Of a stretch of DNA of 64,000 nt, positions 52,722 through 60,929 are shown piece after piece; within the stretch, counting starts at the first letter, position 1, and every line of letters starts with the position of its first letter. Under the pieces are notes generated by a model, which saw nothing but the letters and a program-made list of their open reading frames with translations, ran no database searches and had not been told where the DNA came from. The position numbers and the translations under genes are program-made. Source of the DNA: Rhodospirillaceae bacterium (GTDB lineage Bacteria; Pseudomonadota; Alphaproteobacteria; DSM-16000; Inquilinaceae); the NCBI GenBank assembly GCA_020638595.1, contig JACKIG010000014.1:62001-126000 (forward strand), given 5' to 3'.

Positions 52722-53052
52722 GGTTGGTCCTCGCCTGCTGGCCTGCCTGGTTTCGGCCCCAGCGCTGATGCGCTGTCGATGCGGCGCAACGTGAACCCAC
52801 GCCTATACGATGATGGGGGACCGCTTTTCAATGATGCAGGTCGGGTGCGGCCCGCATCCGGTCCCGGAATGGGCAGTGCGCGCAGATGTCTCACACCCAG
52901 TTGATCCCATGTCAGGCGACGTGACTTCCCTGGCCCCCCATCTGCGGCTAGGTCATTATCACGCCCCGAGCGGGCGATGACGATGACGGAACGCGGGCAG
53001 GGTCGCGCCTGCCGCATGGCGCCCATTGCCATCCGAAATAGGGGAGAGAAGG
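52722..53052. other. Intergenic stretch between DAHP synthase and the bufferin operon
   Basis: 331 bases with no convincing gene on either strand. It is the divergent region for the leftward DAHP synthase gene and the rightward bufferin operon, so both promoters should lie here. I could not find a convincing sigma-70 pair or a clear ECF-type promoter for the bufferin side. The precursor start is preceded by an AGGGGAGAGAAGG ribosome site. Confidence 0.5.
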
Positions 53053-53337
53053 ATGACCGCGAAGACCTTGAGTGTTGCGGCCGCGCTCGCGGGCGCCATT
53101 TCCGTGGCCGGCATGGCCCTGTCGCTGCCGGCCTATGCCGACAACGAGAAGTGCTACGGTGTCGCCAAGGCCGGCGAGAACGACTGCGCCAACGAAGCCG
53201 GTTCCCACAGCTGCGCCGGCCAGTCGACGGTCGACTATGACGGCGGCGAATGGCAGCTGGTGCCCGCCGGATCCTGCGAGGAGATGGGCGGCAGCCTGGA
53301 GCCGTTCGAAGGCGTCAATCCCACCCCGCCGGCCTGA
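53053..53337 (+). CDS. bufA: Bufferin-type RiPP precursor (DUF2282/BufA1), copper-binding metallophore
   Basis: A 94-residue precursor from the ATG at 53053 ([10 protein letters not shown]). It has a long signal peptide (about 29 residues, ending LPAYAD) instead of a leader peptide, so the product is exported to the periplasm. The mature part has four Cys: Cys34 (KCYGVAKAG), Cys45 (NDCANE), Cys54 (SHSCAGQS) and Cys75 (GSCEEMGG), the conserved pattern of DUF2282 bufferins. In studied bufferins some of these Cys are turned into thiooxazole rings by the MNIO enzyme and the product binds copper. Strong AGGGGAGAGAAGG ribosome site. It is followed by bufB 21 bp later. The C-terminal tail NPTPPA is unusual. 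Confidence 0.9.
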   Translation: MTAKTLSVAAALAGAISVAGMALSLPAYADNEKCYGVAKAGENDCANEAGSHSCAGQSTVDYDGGEWQLVPAGSCEEMGGSLEPFEGVNPTPPA

Positions 53338-53358
53338 GGACGCCATCGGGCGGCGGTC

Positions 53359-54255
53359 ATGGACGGCGATCCCGGGCTGACGGCTGCCCCGATCCCCGCC
53401 GAGGCGGGGATCGGGCTGCGCCATCCGCATGTGGCGGCTTTCCTGGCGGGGCGCCCGGCCATCGGCTGGATCGAGGTTCACAGCGAGAACTACCTGATGC
53501 CCGTGGGGCCGCGGGGCGGCGGGCCACGGCTGAAACAGCTGGAGGCGATCCGGCGCGACTATCCGTTGAGCTGCCATGGCGTCGGCCTGTCGCTGGGATC
53601 GGCCGAGGGCCTGGACGACGCCCACCTGACGCGGCTGCGCGCCCTGTTCGACCGCGTGCAGCCCGGCCTGGTGTCGGAGCACCTGGCCTGGAGCGTGACC
53701 GGAGGCGTCTATCTGAACGACCTGTTGCCGCTGCCCTACACGGACGAGGCCCTTGGCGTGGTCTGCCGCAATGTCGACCGCGCGCAGGAGGCGTTCGCCC
53801 GCCAAGTGCTGGTGGAAAACCCGTCCTCGTATATCGGCTTCGCCGGGTCGACCATCGCGGAGTGGCAGTTCCTGGCCGAGGTGTCGCGGCGAACCGGCTG
53901 CGGCATCCTTCTGGACGTCAACAACATCCACGTCAGCGCCCACAACCACGGCTTCGACCCGGAACCCTATCTGGACGCCATCCCACCGGAAGCCGTGGGC
54001 GAGATCCACATCGCCGGCCACTTCGTGGCGTCCCTGGACGGCGAGACGGTGTTGATCGACGACCACGGCGCATCCGTCGACCCGGCCGTCTGGCGGCTGT
54101 TCCGCAGTGCCCTCGCGCGGCTGGGCCGGCGGCCTGTCCTGGTGGAATGGGACACCAACATCCCGGCGCTGCCCGTCCTGCTGGCGGAGGCGGACAAGGC
54201 CCAGGCCATCCTCGATGCGCTGTGTCCGTACCCTGCGGTCGGCCATGTTGCGTGA
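53359..54255 (+). CDS. bufB: MNIO-family (DUF692) RiPP-modifying iron enzyme
   Basis: A 298-residue TIM-barrel enzyme of the DUF692/MNIO family, which uses two or three iron ions and O2 to modify cysteines in a partner peptide. Candidate ligands are Glu39 and His41 (WIEVHSENY), His73 (SCHGVGLSL), Glu107 and His108 (SEHLAW), Glu153 (VENPSSY), Asp186, Asn189 and His191 ([16 protein letters not shown]), His217 and His221 (GEIHIAGHF), Asp235 and His236, Glu263 (VEWD). GIGLRHPH near residue 17 is the family's start motif. It overlaps bufC by 11 bp. A perfect 13-bp inverted repeat lies over codons 10-19. The substrate is inferred to be the DUF2282 peptide encoded just upstream. Confidence 0.93.
   Translation: MDGDPGLTAAPIPAEAGIGLRHPHVAAFLAGRPAIGWIEVHSENYLMPVGPRGGGPRLKQLEAIRRDYPLSCHGVGLSLGSAEGLDDAHLTRLRALFDRVQPGLVSEHLAWSVTGGVYLNDLLPLPYTDEALGVVCRNVDRAQEAFARQVLVENPSSYIGFAGSTIAEWQFLAEVSRRTGCGILLDVNNIHVSAHNHGFDPEPYLDAIPPEAVGEIHIAGHFVASLDGETVLIDDHGASVDPAVWRLFRSALARLGRRPVLVEWDTNIPALPVLLAEADKAQAILDALCPYPAVGHVA
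53388..53415. repeat. Perfect 13-bp inverted repeat inside the start of bufB
   Basis: CCCGATCCCCGCC (53388-53400) pairs perfectly with GGCGGGGATCGGG (53403-53415) around a GA loop. The central GATCCCCGCC/GGCGGGGATC resembles the REP-like units at 9590-9672 and 10498-10570, but here it lies in coding sequence ([10 protein letters not shown]). A stem this strong only 29 bases after the bufB start codon would affect transcription or translation. Confidence 0.8.
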
Positions 54256-55006
54256 CTTCCAGCGGGCGTTCCGGCGTGACCTTCTGGGGGATGGCGACGG
54301 GGACCTGGCGGCGTTCACCGGCATGGCGCCGGACCAGGCCGCCCGGCGGATGCGGATCTACCGCAACAACGTGCAGGGGTCGCTGGCCGGCGTCCTGGCC
54401 AGCGCCTTCCCGGTGGTCGAACGGTTGGTGGGCAAGGCGTTCTTCCGGGCAGCGGCGCGCGCGTTTGTCGAACGCCATCCGCCGACCGTCCCGCAGCTTT
54501 CGGTCTATGGCGCCGACCTGCCGGGGTTCCTTGCCGGATTTCCGCCGGCCAGGACCTTGCCCTATCTGGCCGATGTCGCCCGGCTGGAATGGGCGCGCAT
54601 CGAAGCCTATTTCGCCGGCGATGCCGCGCCGCTGGACCCGGCCGGCCTGTCGTCGATCGATCCTGCGGACGCCGCGGGGCTGACGTTCCGGCTGCACCCG
54701 GCGGTGCGGCTGGTTGCCTCGCCCTTTCCCGTCCAGCGGATCTGGCAGGCGAACCAGCCCGACCATGGGACCGTGTCCAAGGTCGACCTGCAGGCCGGCG
54801 TTGAGCGCGTGCTGGTCTTCCGGCCGGCGATGACCGTGCTGGCACACGTCCTGTCGGCAGGCGATTTCGCCCTGGTCCAGGGGATTGCCGCGGGCGCAAC
54901 GCTGGGGTCCGCAGCGGCTGCCGCGATCGAAGCCGAACCCGGATTCAGCCTGCAGCAGGCGCTGGCGGACCATTTCAGCCGCGCGATCTTCACCGACGCG
55001 GCCTGA
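54245..55006 (+). CDS. bufC: DUF2063 partner protein of the bufferin MNIO enzyme
   Basis: A 253-residue protein from the ATG at 54245, with an 11-bp overlap with bufB ([16 protein letters not shown]). The N-terminal DUF2063 domain spans about residues 1-100: [76 protein letters not shown]. The C-terminal domain (about 120-253) is a second alpha-beta or beta module with [24 protein letters not shown]. In studied systems this protein (HvfC/BufC) recruits the precursor to the DUF692 enzyme. It has no signal peptide, so modification takes place in the cytosol before export. No DoxX gene follows. Confidence 0.9.
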   Translation: MLRDFQRAFRRDLLGDGDGDLAAFTGMAPDQAARRMRIYRNNVQGSLAGVLASAFPVVERLVGKAFFRAAARAFVERHPPTVPQLSVYGADLPGFLAGFPPARTLPYLADVARLEWARIEAYFAGDAAPLDPAGLSSIDPADAAGLTFRLHPAVRLVASPFPVQRIWQANQPDHGTVSKVDLQAGVERVLVFRPAMTVLAHVLSAGDFALVQGIAAGATLGSAAAAAIEAEPGFSLQQALADHFSRAIFTDAA

Positions 55007-55054
55007 CGCCCGCGTCGCTCGCGGCCGACCTGCCGGAGCGGCGGCCTGACCGGA

Positions 55055-55993
55055 TCAGGCGGCCAACGCCGCCTTCAGCCGGTTGCCGATCAGGTCCAGC
55101 GCCTCGTCTGCCGCGTCGATGACGCCGCCCCACAGCACGAAGTTGTGGACCTGCCCCGGGAAGCAGACATGCTCCACCGGGACGCCGGCAGCCGCCAGCT
55201 TGTCGGCATAGGCGCTGCCGTCGTCGTACAGCGGGTCCGCTTCGGCCGTGACCATCAGCAGCGGCGGCAGCCCGGCCACCTGGCTGCGTTGAAGCGGGGC
55301 AAACCGCGGATCGCGCCGCTCCTCCGGCCCGTTCAGGTAGAGGCCGAACGACCAGTCGACCAGCGGCCACGACAGCAGCACGTCGCTGTGCAGGCGGGCA
55401 TGCGACGGCAGGTCGCCGTAGATGTCCGTCGACGGGCAGACCATGCAGGTCAGGGCGAAACCGGGGCCGCCGCGATCCTGGGCCATGTGCGAGACGACGG
55501 CGGCCAGCGCGCCGCCGTTGCTGTCGCCCATCACCGCCATGCGGTCACGGTCGCCGCCCAGCGATGCGGCATGGTCCGCCAGCCAGCAGGTGGCGGCGAA
55601 TGCGTCATCGACGGCCGCGGGGAACTTGTGCTCGGGCGCCATGCGATAGTCGACCGAGACGACCAGGCAGCCGGACTTCGCGGCTACCGCACGGCATTGC
55701 GGGTCGTGGGTTTCCAGCCCGCCGAGAACGAAGCTGCCGCCATGCAGAAAGATGACCACGGGCAGCCGTTCGCCCTGCCTCTCCGCCGGCCGATAGGTGC
55801 GAAGCGGAATGCCGCCGGCCGGCCCGAAGGCCGTCCCTTCCCCGACCAGCACCGATCCTGTCGGCCGAACGGTCGCCTTGGCGACTCGCTTGGCATAGGC
55901 ATGGCGGGCTTCGACGGGCGGTAGATGCCATAACGGTCTTCCGGCGACGGAGATCGCCTGAACGAAACGGCGCGCTTGCGGATGGAGCTCCAT
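55055..55993 (-). CDS. Alpha/beta hydrolase of the HSL (esterase/lipase) family
   Basis: A 312-residue hydrolase. The oxyanion motif is FLHGGSFVLGGLETHD, the nucleophile is Ser in GDSNGGALAAVVSH, the acid is Asp in TAEADPLYDDGSAYADKL and the His is in GQVHNFVLWGGV. This is the bacterial hormone-sensitive-lipase group of short-acyl esterases. N-terminal residues 1-50 form a cap. No signal peptide, so cytosolic. Genes on the sides are the bufferin operon (convergent) and a kinase-like gene (divergent). Substrate unknown. Confidence 0.88.
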   Translation of the reverse strand: MELHPQARRFVQAISVAGRPLWHLPPVEARHAYAKRVAKATVRPTGSVLVGEGTAFGPAGGIPLRTYRPAERQGERLPVVIFLHGGSFVLGGLETHDPQCRAVAAKSGCLVVSVDYRMAPEHKFPAAVDDAFAATCWLADHAASLGGDRDRMAVMGDSNGGALAAVVSHMAQDRGGPGFALTCMVCPSTDIYGDLPSHARLHSDVLLSWPLVDWSFGLYLNGPEERRDPRFAPLQRSQVAGLPPLLMVTAEADPLYDDGSAYADKLAAAGVPVEHVCFPGQVHNFVLWGGVIDAADEALDLIGNRLKAALAA

Positions 55994-56033
55994 TGCCTTG
56001 CGCCTTCCTTGTATTGCGTTTCTTCCCTGCTCT

Positions 56034-56039
56034 TATAAT
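56034..56039 (+). promoter_or_regulatory. Candidate -10 element (TATAAT) for the cytidylate-kinase-like gene
   Basis: A perfect TATAAT hexamer lies about 145 bases before the kinase-like start, in an AT-rich part of the 191-base gap. The -35 hexamer is weak: GTATTG at 17 bp or TTGTAT at 19 bp spacing. Transcription from here would give a leader of about 140 bases carrying the small frame at 56074. Confidence 0.35.
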
Positions 56040-56073
56040 GCCTCAAAACCCCTACTCTTAGGTAGCGAATTTT

Positions 56074-56136
56074 ATGACGAACTGCACGAACGAGGAGGTA
56101 GGGAGACAAACGGTGCCAATCCCATATATGACATAG
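56074..56136 (+). CDS. Possible leader peptide of 20 residues
   Basis: The frame MTNCTNEEVGRQTVPIPYMT ends at TAG 56136, 48 bases before the kinase-like gene. A GAGGAGGTAGGGAG sequence stands seven bases before an in-frame GTG at 56113, so a 7-codon version is possible too. It may be a regulatory uORF or chance; no family can be assigned to so short a peptide. Confidence 0.25.
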   Translation: MTNCTNEEVGRQTVPIPYMT

Positions 56137-56184
56137 GGCAGACAGACGTCACAGAATGCCGCAGGCGCGCGGCAGGAGGTATCG

Positions 56185-56877
56185 ATGAGCGACACCATGC
56201 GCGAGCCGTTGGCCCGGCTGATCGAGACCGAGCTGAAACAGCTGCGGGAAACGGAATTGCCGCGGCTGCGCCGGCCTCTCGTCGCCATCACGCGCGACTA
56301 CGGGTGCGGCGGGGAGGAGATCGGGCACCAGCTTGCCGAGGCGCTGGAGGTGCCGTGGTTCGACCGTGACCTGATCGAACGTGTCGCCAAGGCTGCGCGC
56401 ACCGACAAGGCGGCGATGGCCGCCCTGGACGAGACCGTGAAGGGACCGTTGGAGGTCTGGGTGACTTCGCTGCTGGCCCAGCAGAGCTTCTCGCCGTCGG
56501 AATACCTCCACCATCTCGTGCGGGTGCTGATGGGCATCGCGCGCCACGGCGGCGTCATCATGGGGCGCGGCAGCCACGTGATCCTGAAGCGCCAGCATCC
56601 GTTCCGCGTTCGCCTGGTCGGCACGCCGGAGAAATGTGCCGAGCGCGTGGCCCTTGCCGAGGGCCTGTCGGAACGGGCGGCGGAAGCCAAGGTGAAGCAG
56701 AAGAACCGCGAGCGGGCGCTGTTCCTGTGGGAAGACTTCCACGTGCGCACGAACGAGCCGCTGAACTACGACATCCTGATCAACACCGATGGCTTTGCCG
56801 ATCTGGGCCAGGTGGTGGAGATCCTGCGGTCGGCCTACCACGCCTTCGCGGCGAGCGTCAGCCGCGCCGCCGTTTGA
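56185..56877 (+). CDS. Cytidylate-kinase-like family protein
   Basis: A 230-residue P-loop protein of the Cytidylate_kin2 type. The nucleotide loop ITRDYGCGGEEIGHQLAEALEVPWFDRDLIERVA (residues about 34-67) resembles Cmk but with GCGGEEIG in place of the GKST loop. Later parts have GGVIMGRGSHVILKR, FRVRLVGTPEKCAERVALAEGLS and KQKNRERALFLWEDFHVRTNEPLNYDILINTD. Unlike true CMP kinase (which has a distinct NMP-binding insert), this group is of uncertain substrate. The N-terminal 30 residues are a charged helix. It is a single gene with a plausible promoter near 56034. Confidence 0.85.
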   Translation: MSDTMREPLARLIETELKQLRETELPRLRRPLVAITRDYGCGGEEIGHQLAEALEVPWFDRDLIERVAKAARTDKAAMAALDETVKGPLEVWVTSLLAQQSFSPSEYLHHLVRVLMGIARHGGVIMGRGSHVILKRQHPFRVRLVGTPEKCAERVALAEGLSERAAEAKVKQKNRERALFLWEDFHVRTNEPLNYDILINTDGFADLGQVVEILRSAYHAFAASVSRAAV

Positions 56878-56907
56878 GGGAGGGCGCGCCGGCCCGCCGG
56901 TGCGCCG

Positions 56908-58296
56908 CTATTCGGCCGCCTGCCGGGCGGCCTCCCCCGGGTCGGGCGCCTTGGTGCGCATGGTGACGAATTCCTCCGCCGTCGTCGGGTGCAGGCCGAT
57001 GGTGGCGTCGAACTGGGCCTTCGTCGCCCCGCAATTGAGGGCGATGGCCAGGCCCTGAATGATCTCCGGCCCGTCGTGGCCGACCATGTGGCAGCCGACG
57101 ACACGGTCGCTGTCGGCGTCCACCACCAGTTTCATGAAGGTCTTGGCCTCGCGGCCGGTCATGGTGTGGCGCATCGGCCGGAAGCTGGTCTTGTAGATGT
57201 CGACGGTCCGGAAGCGGCGGCGGGCCTCCTCCTCCGTCAGCCCGACGCTGGCGACCGGCGGCTGGGAGAAGACGGCCGACGGCACGTTGTCATAGCTGAC
57301 GCCGCGCGGGCGGTTGGCGAACAGGGTGTCTGCCAGGGCGTGGCCTTCGGCGATGGCCACGGGTGTCAGTTCGATCCGGTGGATGACGTCGCCCACGGCG
57401 TAGATGTTGGGCACGCTGGTGCGGAAATCGTCGTCGACGCGGACGGCACCGCTGTCCGACAGGGCGACCCCGACCCGATCCAGCCCCAGGCCTTCGGTAT
57501 TGGGCTTGCGGCCGGTGGCATACAGCACGCAGTCGGCCGTCAGCGATCCGGCATCGCGAAGCTGGGCGGTGATGCCGTCGGCCGAGCGGTCCAGGCGCGT
57601 GACGATGGCGTTGAAGCGCAGGTCGATGCCGGCCGTGCGCATCTCCTCCGCCAGGGCCAGCCGGACGTCCTGGTCGAAGCCGCGCAGGAACAGCGACCGG
57701 CGGTAGAGCTGCACGACCTGGGTGCCGAGGCCGTGGAAGACGCCTGCGAATTCCGCGGCGATGTATCCGCCGCCGACGATGATGATGCGTTCGGGCCTGC
57801 GCGGCAGGTGGAAGACATCGTCGGAACAGATCGCATGGTCCTTCACCCCCGGGTCGTCGGGCAGCGTCGGCTGGCCGCCGGTGGCAATCAGGATGGTGTC
57901 GGCGGTGACGCGGGTGTCGCCCAGGGCGATGGTGTGGGGGTCCAGCAGCGTTGCCGTCTGGCGAAAGACGGTGACGCCCGGGCCTTCCAGGACGCGCTGA
58001 TAGATGCCGTTCAGCCGGGCGATCTCGCGGTCCTTGTTGGCGATCAGCGTCGGCCAGTCATGCGTGCGCGGCCCCACCTGCCAGCCGAAGCCGCCGGCGT
58101 CGTCGAAGTCCTGGGCGAAGTGCGAGGCATAGACCATCAGCTTCTTCGGCACGCAGCCGACATTGACGCAGGTGCCGCCCAGATAGCGTGCCTCGGCAAG
58201 GCCGGTGCGCGCACCGTGGCCGGCCGCGATGCGGGCCGCACGCACGCCGCCCGACCCGCCGCCGATCACGAAGAAATCGAAGTCATATCCGGTCAT
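56908..58296 (-). CDS. gor: Glutathione-disulfide reductase
   Basis: A 462-residue class I flavoprotein disulfide reductase that regenerates GSH from GSSG with NADPH. The FAD motif is FFVIGGGSGGVRAARIAAGHG. The redox-active disulfide is GGTCVNVGCVPKK. The NADPH domain is IIVGGGYIAAEFAGVFHGLGTQVVQLYRRSLFLRGFD, whose Arg pair suits the 2'-phosphate. The C-terminal catalytic pair is His-Pro with Glu (GLHPTTAEEFV). The family's MHPT/EEFV end is intact. Length is typical for bacterial Gor. Its 178-base upstream gap separates it from the co-directional ABC permease gene. Confidence 0.95.
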   Translation of the reverse strand: MTGYDFDFFVIGGGSGGVRAARIAAGHGARTGLAEARYLGGTCVNVGCVPKKLMVYASHFAQDFDDAGGFGWQVGPRTHDWPTLIANKDREIARLNGIYQRVLEGPGVTVFRQTATLLDPHTIALGDTRVTADTILIATGGQPTLPDDPGVKDHAICSDDVFHLPRRPERIIIVGGGYIAAEFAGVFHGLGTQVVQLYRRSLFLRGFDQDVRLALAEEMRTAGIDLRFNAIVTRLDRSADGITAQLRDAGSLTADCVLYATGRKPNTEGLGLDRVGVALSDSGAVRVDDDFRTSVPNIYAVGDVIHRIELTPVAIAEGHALADTLFANRPRGVSYDNVPSAVFSQPPVASVGLTEEEARRRFRTVDIYKTSFRPMRHTMTGREAKTFMKLVVDADSDRVVGCHMVGHDGPEIIQGLAIALNCGATKAQFDATIGLHPTTAEEFVTMRTKAPDPGEAARQAAE

Positions 58297-58474
58297 CCGC
58301 CGTCTCCCGGCCGCTGCGTGTCCCGTCCCGGCTTTGACGAAGCGCCGCTTACGGGGTTACACGCCGGCCGATCCCCGGGCAAGGCGGCACATTCCGCCGA
58401 GGCTGCCGGATCGCCTCCGGCCCCTGTTGCAGAAGCTTACCGGACCATGCGGGTCCGCCATCGGTGATCCGGGG

Positions 58475-59833
58475 CTACGCCGCAGCCCCCCGCGGCTGGG
58501 GACCGGGGGCACGGTGTGCCAGCCGCCGCCACTTGCCTGCGGCCAGGCCCAGCGCCGCCAGCGCCTGGACTGCGACCGGTACGGTGCTGGCGACCGGGTT
58601 GCCGTCCAGGGTCGGCACGAAGGCCTGGACCACTTCATCGGCGTCGGCGGCGTGGAGGAAGGCGGGGATCAGGATATAGAGCACAGCCAGGTAGACCAGG
58701 GCGGCGAGATGCCCGCGCTGGCGCTGGCTGTCCAGCGTCAGGGCATGGAGCAGGGCGATATCGCGCACGGCGAACAGCAGCAGTGCCGCGGTGAACACCG
58801 CGAAGCCCATCGCGTCCCGGCTGCCGCCGTACAGGAACGCGGCGACGGTCGCGCCCGCGCAGCCCAGGCAGACGATCCCGCTGACCACCCAGCTGGGGGT
58901 CCGGGTGGTCGCCCGGCCGAACGCGCGGGCGCCCAGGTCGTGCAGCCACCCGCGCAGGTGCGTGACGCCCTTGGGCTCGGTGAACGCGGCGAAATAGGTC
59001 AACGCCAGCGCCGTCATGAAGGCCACGAAGACCTGGGCGCCCAGACGCCCGGCCGGCAGGGGCAGGCCGGCGCGCCCGACGACGATATGGATGCCGGCCA
59101 GATAGGCCGGCAGGAACACCGAAAAGGCCAGCCAGCCGACCAGTCCCGTCCGGCATTGCAGCTCCAGCCGCATCAGCCGGTAGCAGCCGAAGACGGCCCA
59201 CGCGACAAAGACCAGGCAGGACGCGAACAGGAAGTCGAAGGTCGGGATGTCGACCCCGTACCAGGAGAGGTGGTCTGACGCCCGCGACGGCTCGGAATAC
59301 AGGACGGCACCGATGATGAACGGCAGGGTCGCCACGATGGCCAGGGCCTGGGTCAGCGTCACGCGCAGCCGCAGCCGCTGCGGCCGGCCGCGAAGCAGCA
59401 GCAGCGACAGGAACATCGCCGTCGCCTGGCCCAACAGGCCGCTGGCGTACAGCCGGGCCGGCAGGAAATCGTCGCCCGCGGCCTGGGTCGCACCGGCGAT
59501 GACGGCGAGCGGCAGGCACGCCAGCGCCCCGTACCAGACATAGACGGTGCTGCCGAACAGCTTGCCCCAGGTCATCGCCCATGGGCCGATGGCCGACATG
59601 CGCTGGCTGTCCCAGGTGCGGTCGACGACCTCGCCCAGAACGCTGTCGGCGGCCAGCCGCGTGCCCCACAGCACCAGCAGGATGCCGATGGCGGTGTTGG
59701 CCGTGGCCGCGGCCGATTCCATCGATCCGCTCATCCATCCCACGGCGATCAGCAGGCCGAGGATCAGCGGCATGGCGATCATGCGGTGGGCGGAACACTC
59801 CAGCCGCAGGTTGCGGACGAATTCCGGGTTCAT
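58475..59833 (-). CDS. ABC transporter permease of an exporter-like system (ABC-2 style)
   Basis: A 452-residue integral membrane protein from the ATG at 59833 (MNPEFVRNLRLECSAHRM); the 4-bp overlap with the ATPase gene (ATGA) supports this start. I count about ten to twelve hydrophobic helices, including MPLILGLLIAVGWM, AIGILLVLWGTRLAA, AQVFVAFMTALALTYFAAF and LAALVYLAVLYILIPAFL. Residues 62-80 have ADSVLGEVVDRTWDSQRMSAIGPWAMTWGKLFGS, reminiscent of ABC-2 family permeases. The ATPase partner is the adjacent gene. The cargo is unknown. Confidence 0.78.
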   Translation of the reverse strand: MNPEFVRNLRLECSAHRMIAMPLILGLLIAVGWMSGSMESAAATANTAIGILLVLWGTRLAADSVLGEVVDRTWDSQRMSAIGPWAMTWGKLFGSTVYVWYGALACLPLAVIAGATQAAGDDFLPARLYASGLLGQATAMFLSLLLLRGRPQRLRLRVTLTQALAIVATLPFIIGAVLYSEPSRASDHLSWYGVDIPTFDFLFASCLVFVAWAVFGCYRLMRLELQCRTGLVGWLAFSVFLPAYLAGIHIVVGRAGLPLPAGRLGAQVFVAFMTALALTYFAAFTEPKGVTHLRGWLHDLGARAFGRATTRTPSWVVSGIVCLGCAGATVAAFLYGGSRDAMGFAVFTAALLLFAVRDIALLHALTLDSQRQRGHLAALVYLAVLYILIPAFLHAADADEVVQAFVPTLDGNPVASTVPVAVQALAALGLAAGKWRRLAHRAPGPQPRGAAA

Positions 59834-60789
59834 GCCGACCACCGTTCCTGGTTCGCCTGCGGGCCGTCCTTGCGCAGGCGGTCGCGATAGACCTGCTGCA
59901 TCGGCCGGACCTCTTCCGCCAGCCCCGCCACCGGCAGGCCGCTGCCGATCAGGTCGGCCAGCAGGCGGCGCTGGGCCGCCAGGTCGCCGGCGAAGCCGAA
60001 GCTGGCCACCGTGGCGCCGGTCAGCAGCACGCCGTCGACGCCGTGCCGTGCGGCCAGCGTTGCCGCCAGGTCGTCCACGGGCTCGCTGAGGACGAGGCGC
60101 AGCTGGCGCAGGGCCGCCGGCTCGCCGGAGATGGGGCAATGCTCGACCACCCGGCCGTCGCGCAGGATCAGCATGTGGGTGGAGTAGTCCTCCAGCTCCG
60201 ACAGGATGTGGCTGGAGACGATCAGCGTCATGCCGCTGGCCGAGAGAGTGCGCAACAGCTGCGACAGGCTCTCGCGCGCTTCCGGATCCAGGCCGGCGGC
60301 CGGCTCATCCAGCAGGACCACGTCGGGTTCGTGGATGATGGCCTGGGCGATGGCCAGGCGCTGGCGCAGGCCGCGCGACAGGGTGCCGGCGCGCTGGTCC
60401 AGCCGGTCGCGCAGGTTCAGGCGCTCGGCCGTCCGCTCCACCGCCTGGCGCCGCCCGGCCGGGGCGATGCCGTTGGCGGCGGCGTGAAACTCCAGGCAAT
60501 GGCGCACCGACAGGTCGTCATAGAGGCCGAAGAAGTCCTGCAGGAACCCCATATGCTTGTGCGCCCGCCGCGGGTCGGCCAGCACGTCGAGCCCGGCGAC
60601 GACGACGGACCCGGCGAACGGCATCTCCAGCCCCGCCATGCAGCGCATCAGCGTCGTCTTGCCGGCGCCGTTGGGGCCGACCAGGGCGGTGATCGTGCCG
60701 CGGTCCACCCGGCAGTCGACGCCGAACAGGGCGCGCTGCGTCGGATAGTCGAAGATCAGTCCGTCGACCTGGACGACCGCCGCGTTCAT
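59830..60789 (-). CDS. ABC transporter ATP-binding protein
   Basis: A 319-residue ATPase from the ATG at 60789 (MNAAVVQVDG), with GGGGGGAG in front; a GTG at 60807 gives a longer form. Walker A is GPNGAGKTT, the signature LSRGLRQRLAIAQ, Walker B VVLLDEPAAGLDPEARESL and the H-loop VSSHILSELE. The C-terminal 100 residues are an extra domain after the switch, with ATLAARHGVDGVLLTGATVASFGF, typical of exporter ATPases of the ABC-2 type. It overlaps the permease gene by 4 bp. The pair probably exports a lipid, peptide or drug. No accessory or outer-membrane gene is adjacent. Confidence 0.9.
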   Translation of the reverse strand: MNAAVVQVDGLIFDYPTQRALFGVDCRVDRGTITALVGPNGAGKTTLMRCMAGLEMPFAGSVVVAGLDVLADPRRAHKHMGFLQDFFGLYDDLSVRHCLEFHAAANGIAPAGRRQAVERTAERLNLRDRLDQRAGTLSRGLRQRLAIAQAIIHEPDVVLLDEPAAGLDPEARESLSQLLRTLSASGMTLIVSSHILSELEDYSTHMLILRDGRVVEHCPISGEPAALRQLRLVLSEPVDDLAATLAARHGVDGVLLTGATVASFGFAGDLAAQRRLLADLIGSGLPVAGLAEEVRPMQQVYRDRLRKDGPQANQERWSA

Positions 60790-60825
60790 CCGCTCCCCCC
60801 GATCCACTGTCGGCCCCAGGGCTAA

Positions 60826-60888
60826 AGCAGGATGACATCAGGCCGACTGGGCCTGATGTCTGACTCCTGCTCCACTTCAGGCTCTAGA
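60826..60888. repeat. Intergenic inverted-repeat element of the TAGAGCCTGA family
   Basis: AGCAGGA (60826-60832) pairs with TCCTGCT (60865-60871), and inside this ACATCAGGCC (60835-60844) pairs with GGCCTGATGT (60850-60859), forming a long stem-loop. On the minus strand it starts CTAGAGCCTGA, the same end as the element at 63884-63953. It lies between the ABC ATPase start and the gabD stop and could insulate the two genes. Confidence 0.7.
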
Positions 60889-60929
60889 CGGTATCCGGGG
60901 CCGAAATATGGCGCGGGGCCCGGGAATGG

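Noticed and set aside
52722..53052. ECF sigma-factor promoter for the bufferin operon
   Set aside because: I looked for AAC/GTAACC-like -35 and CGT/CGAA-like -10 motifs with suitable spacing and found no convincing pair; no sigma factor gene is nearby.
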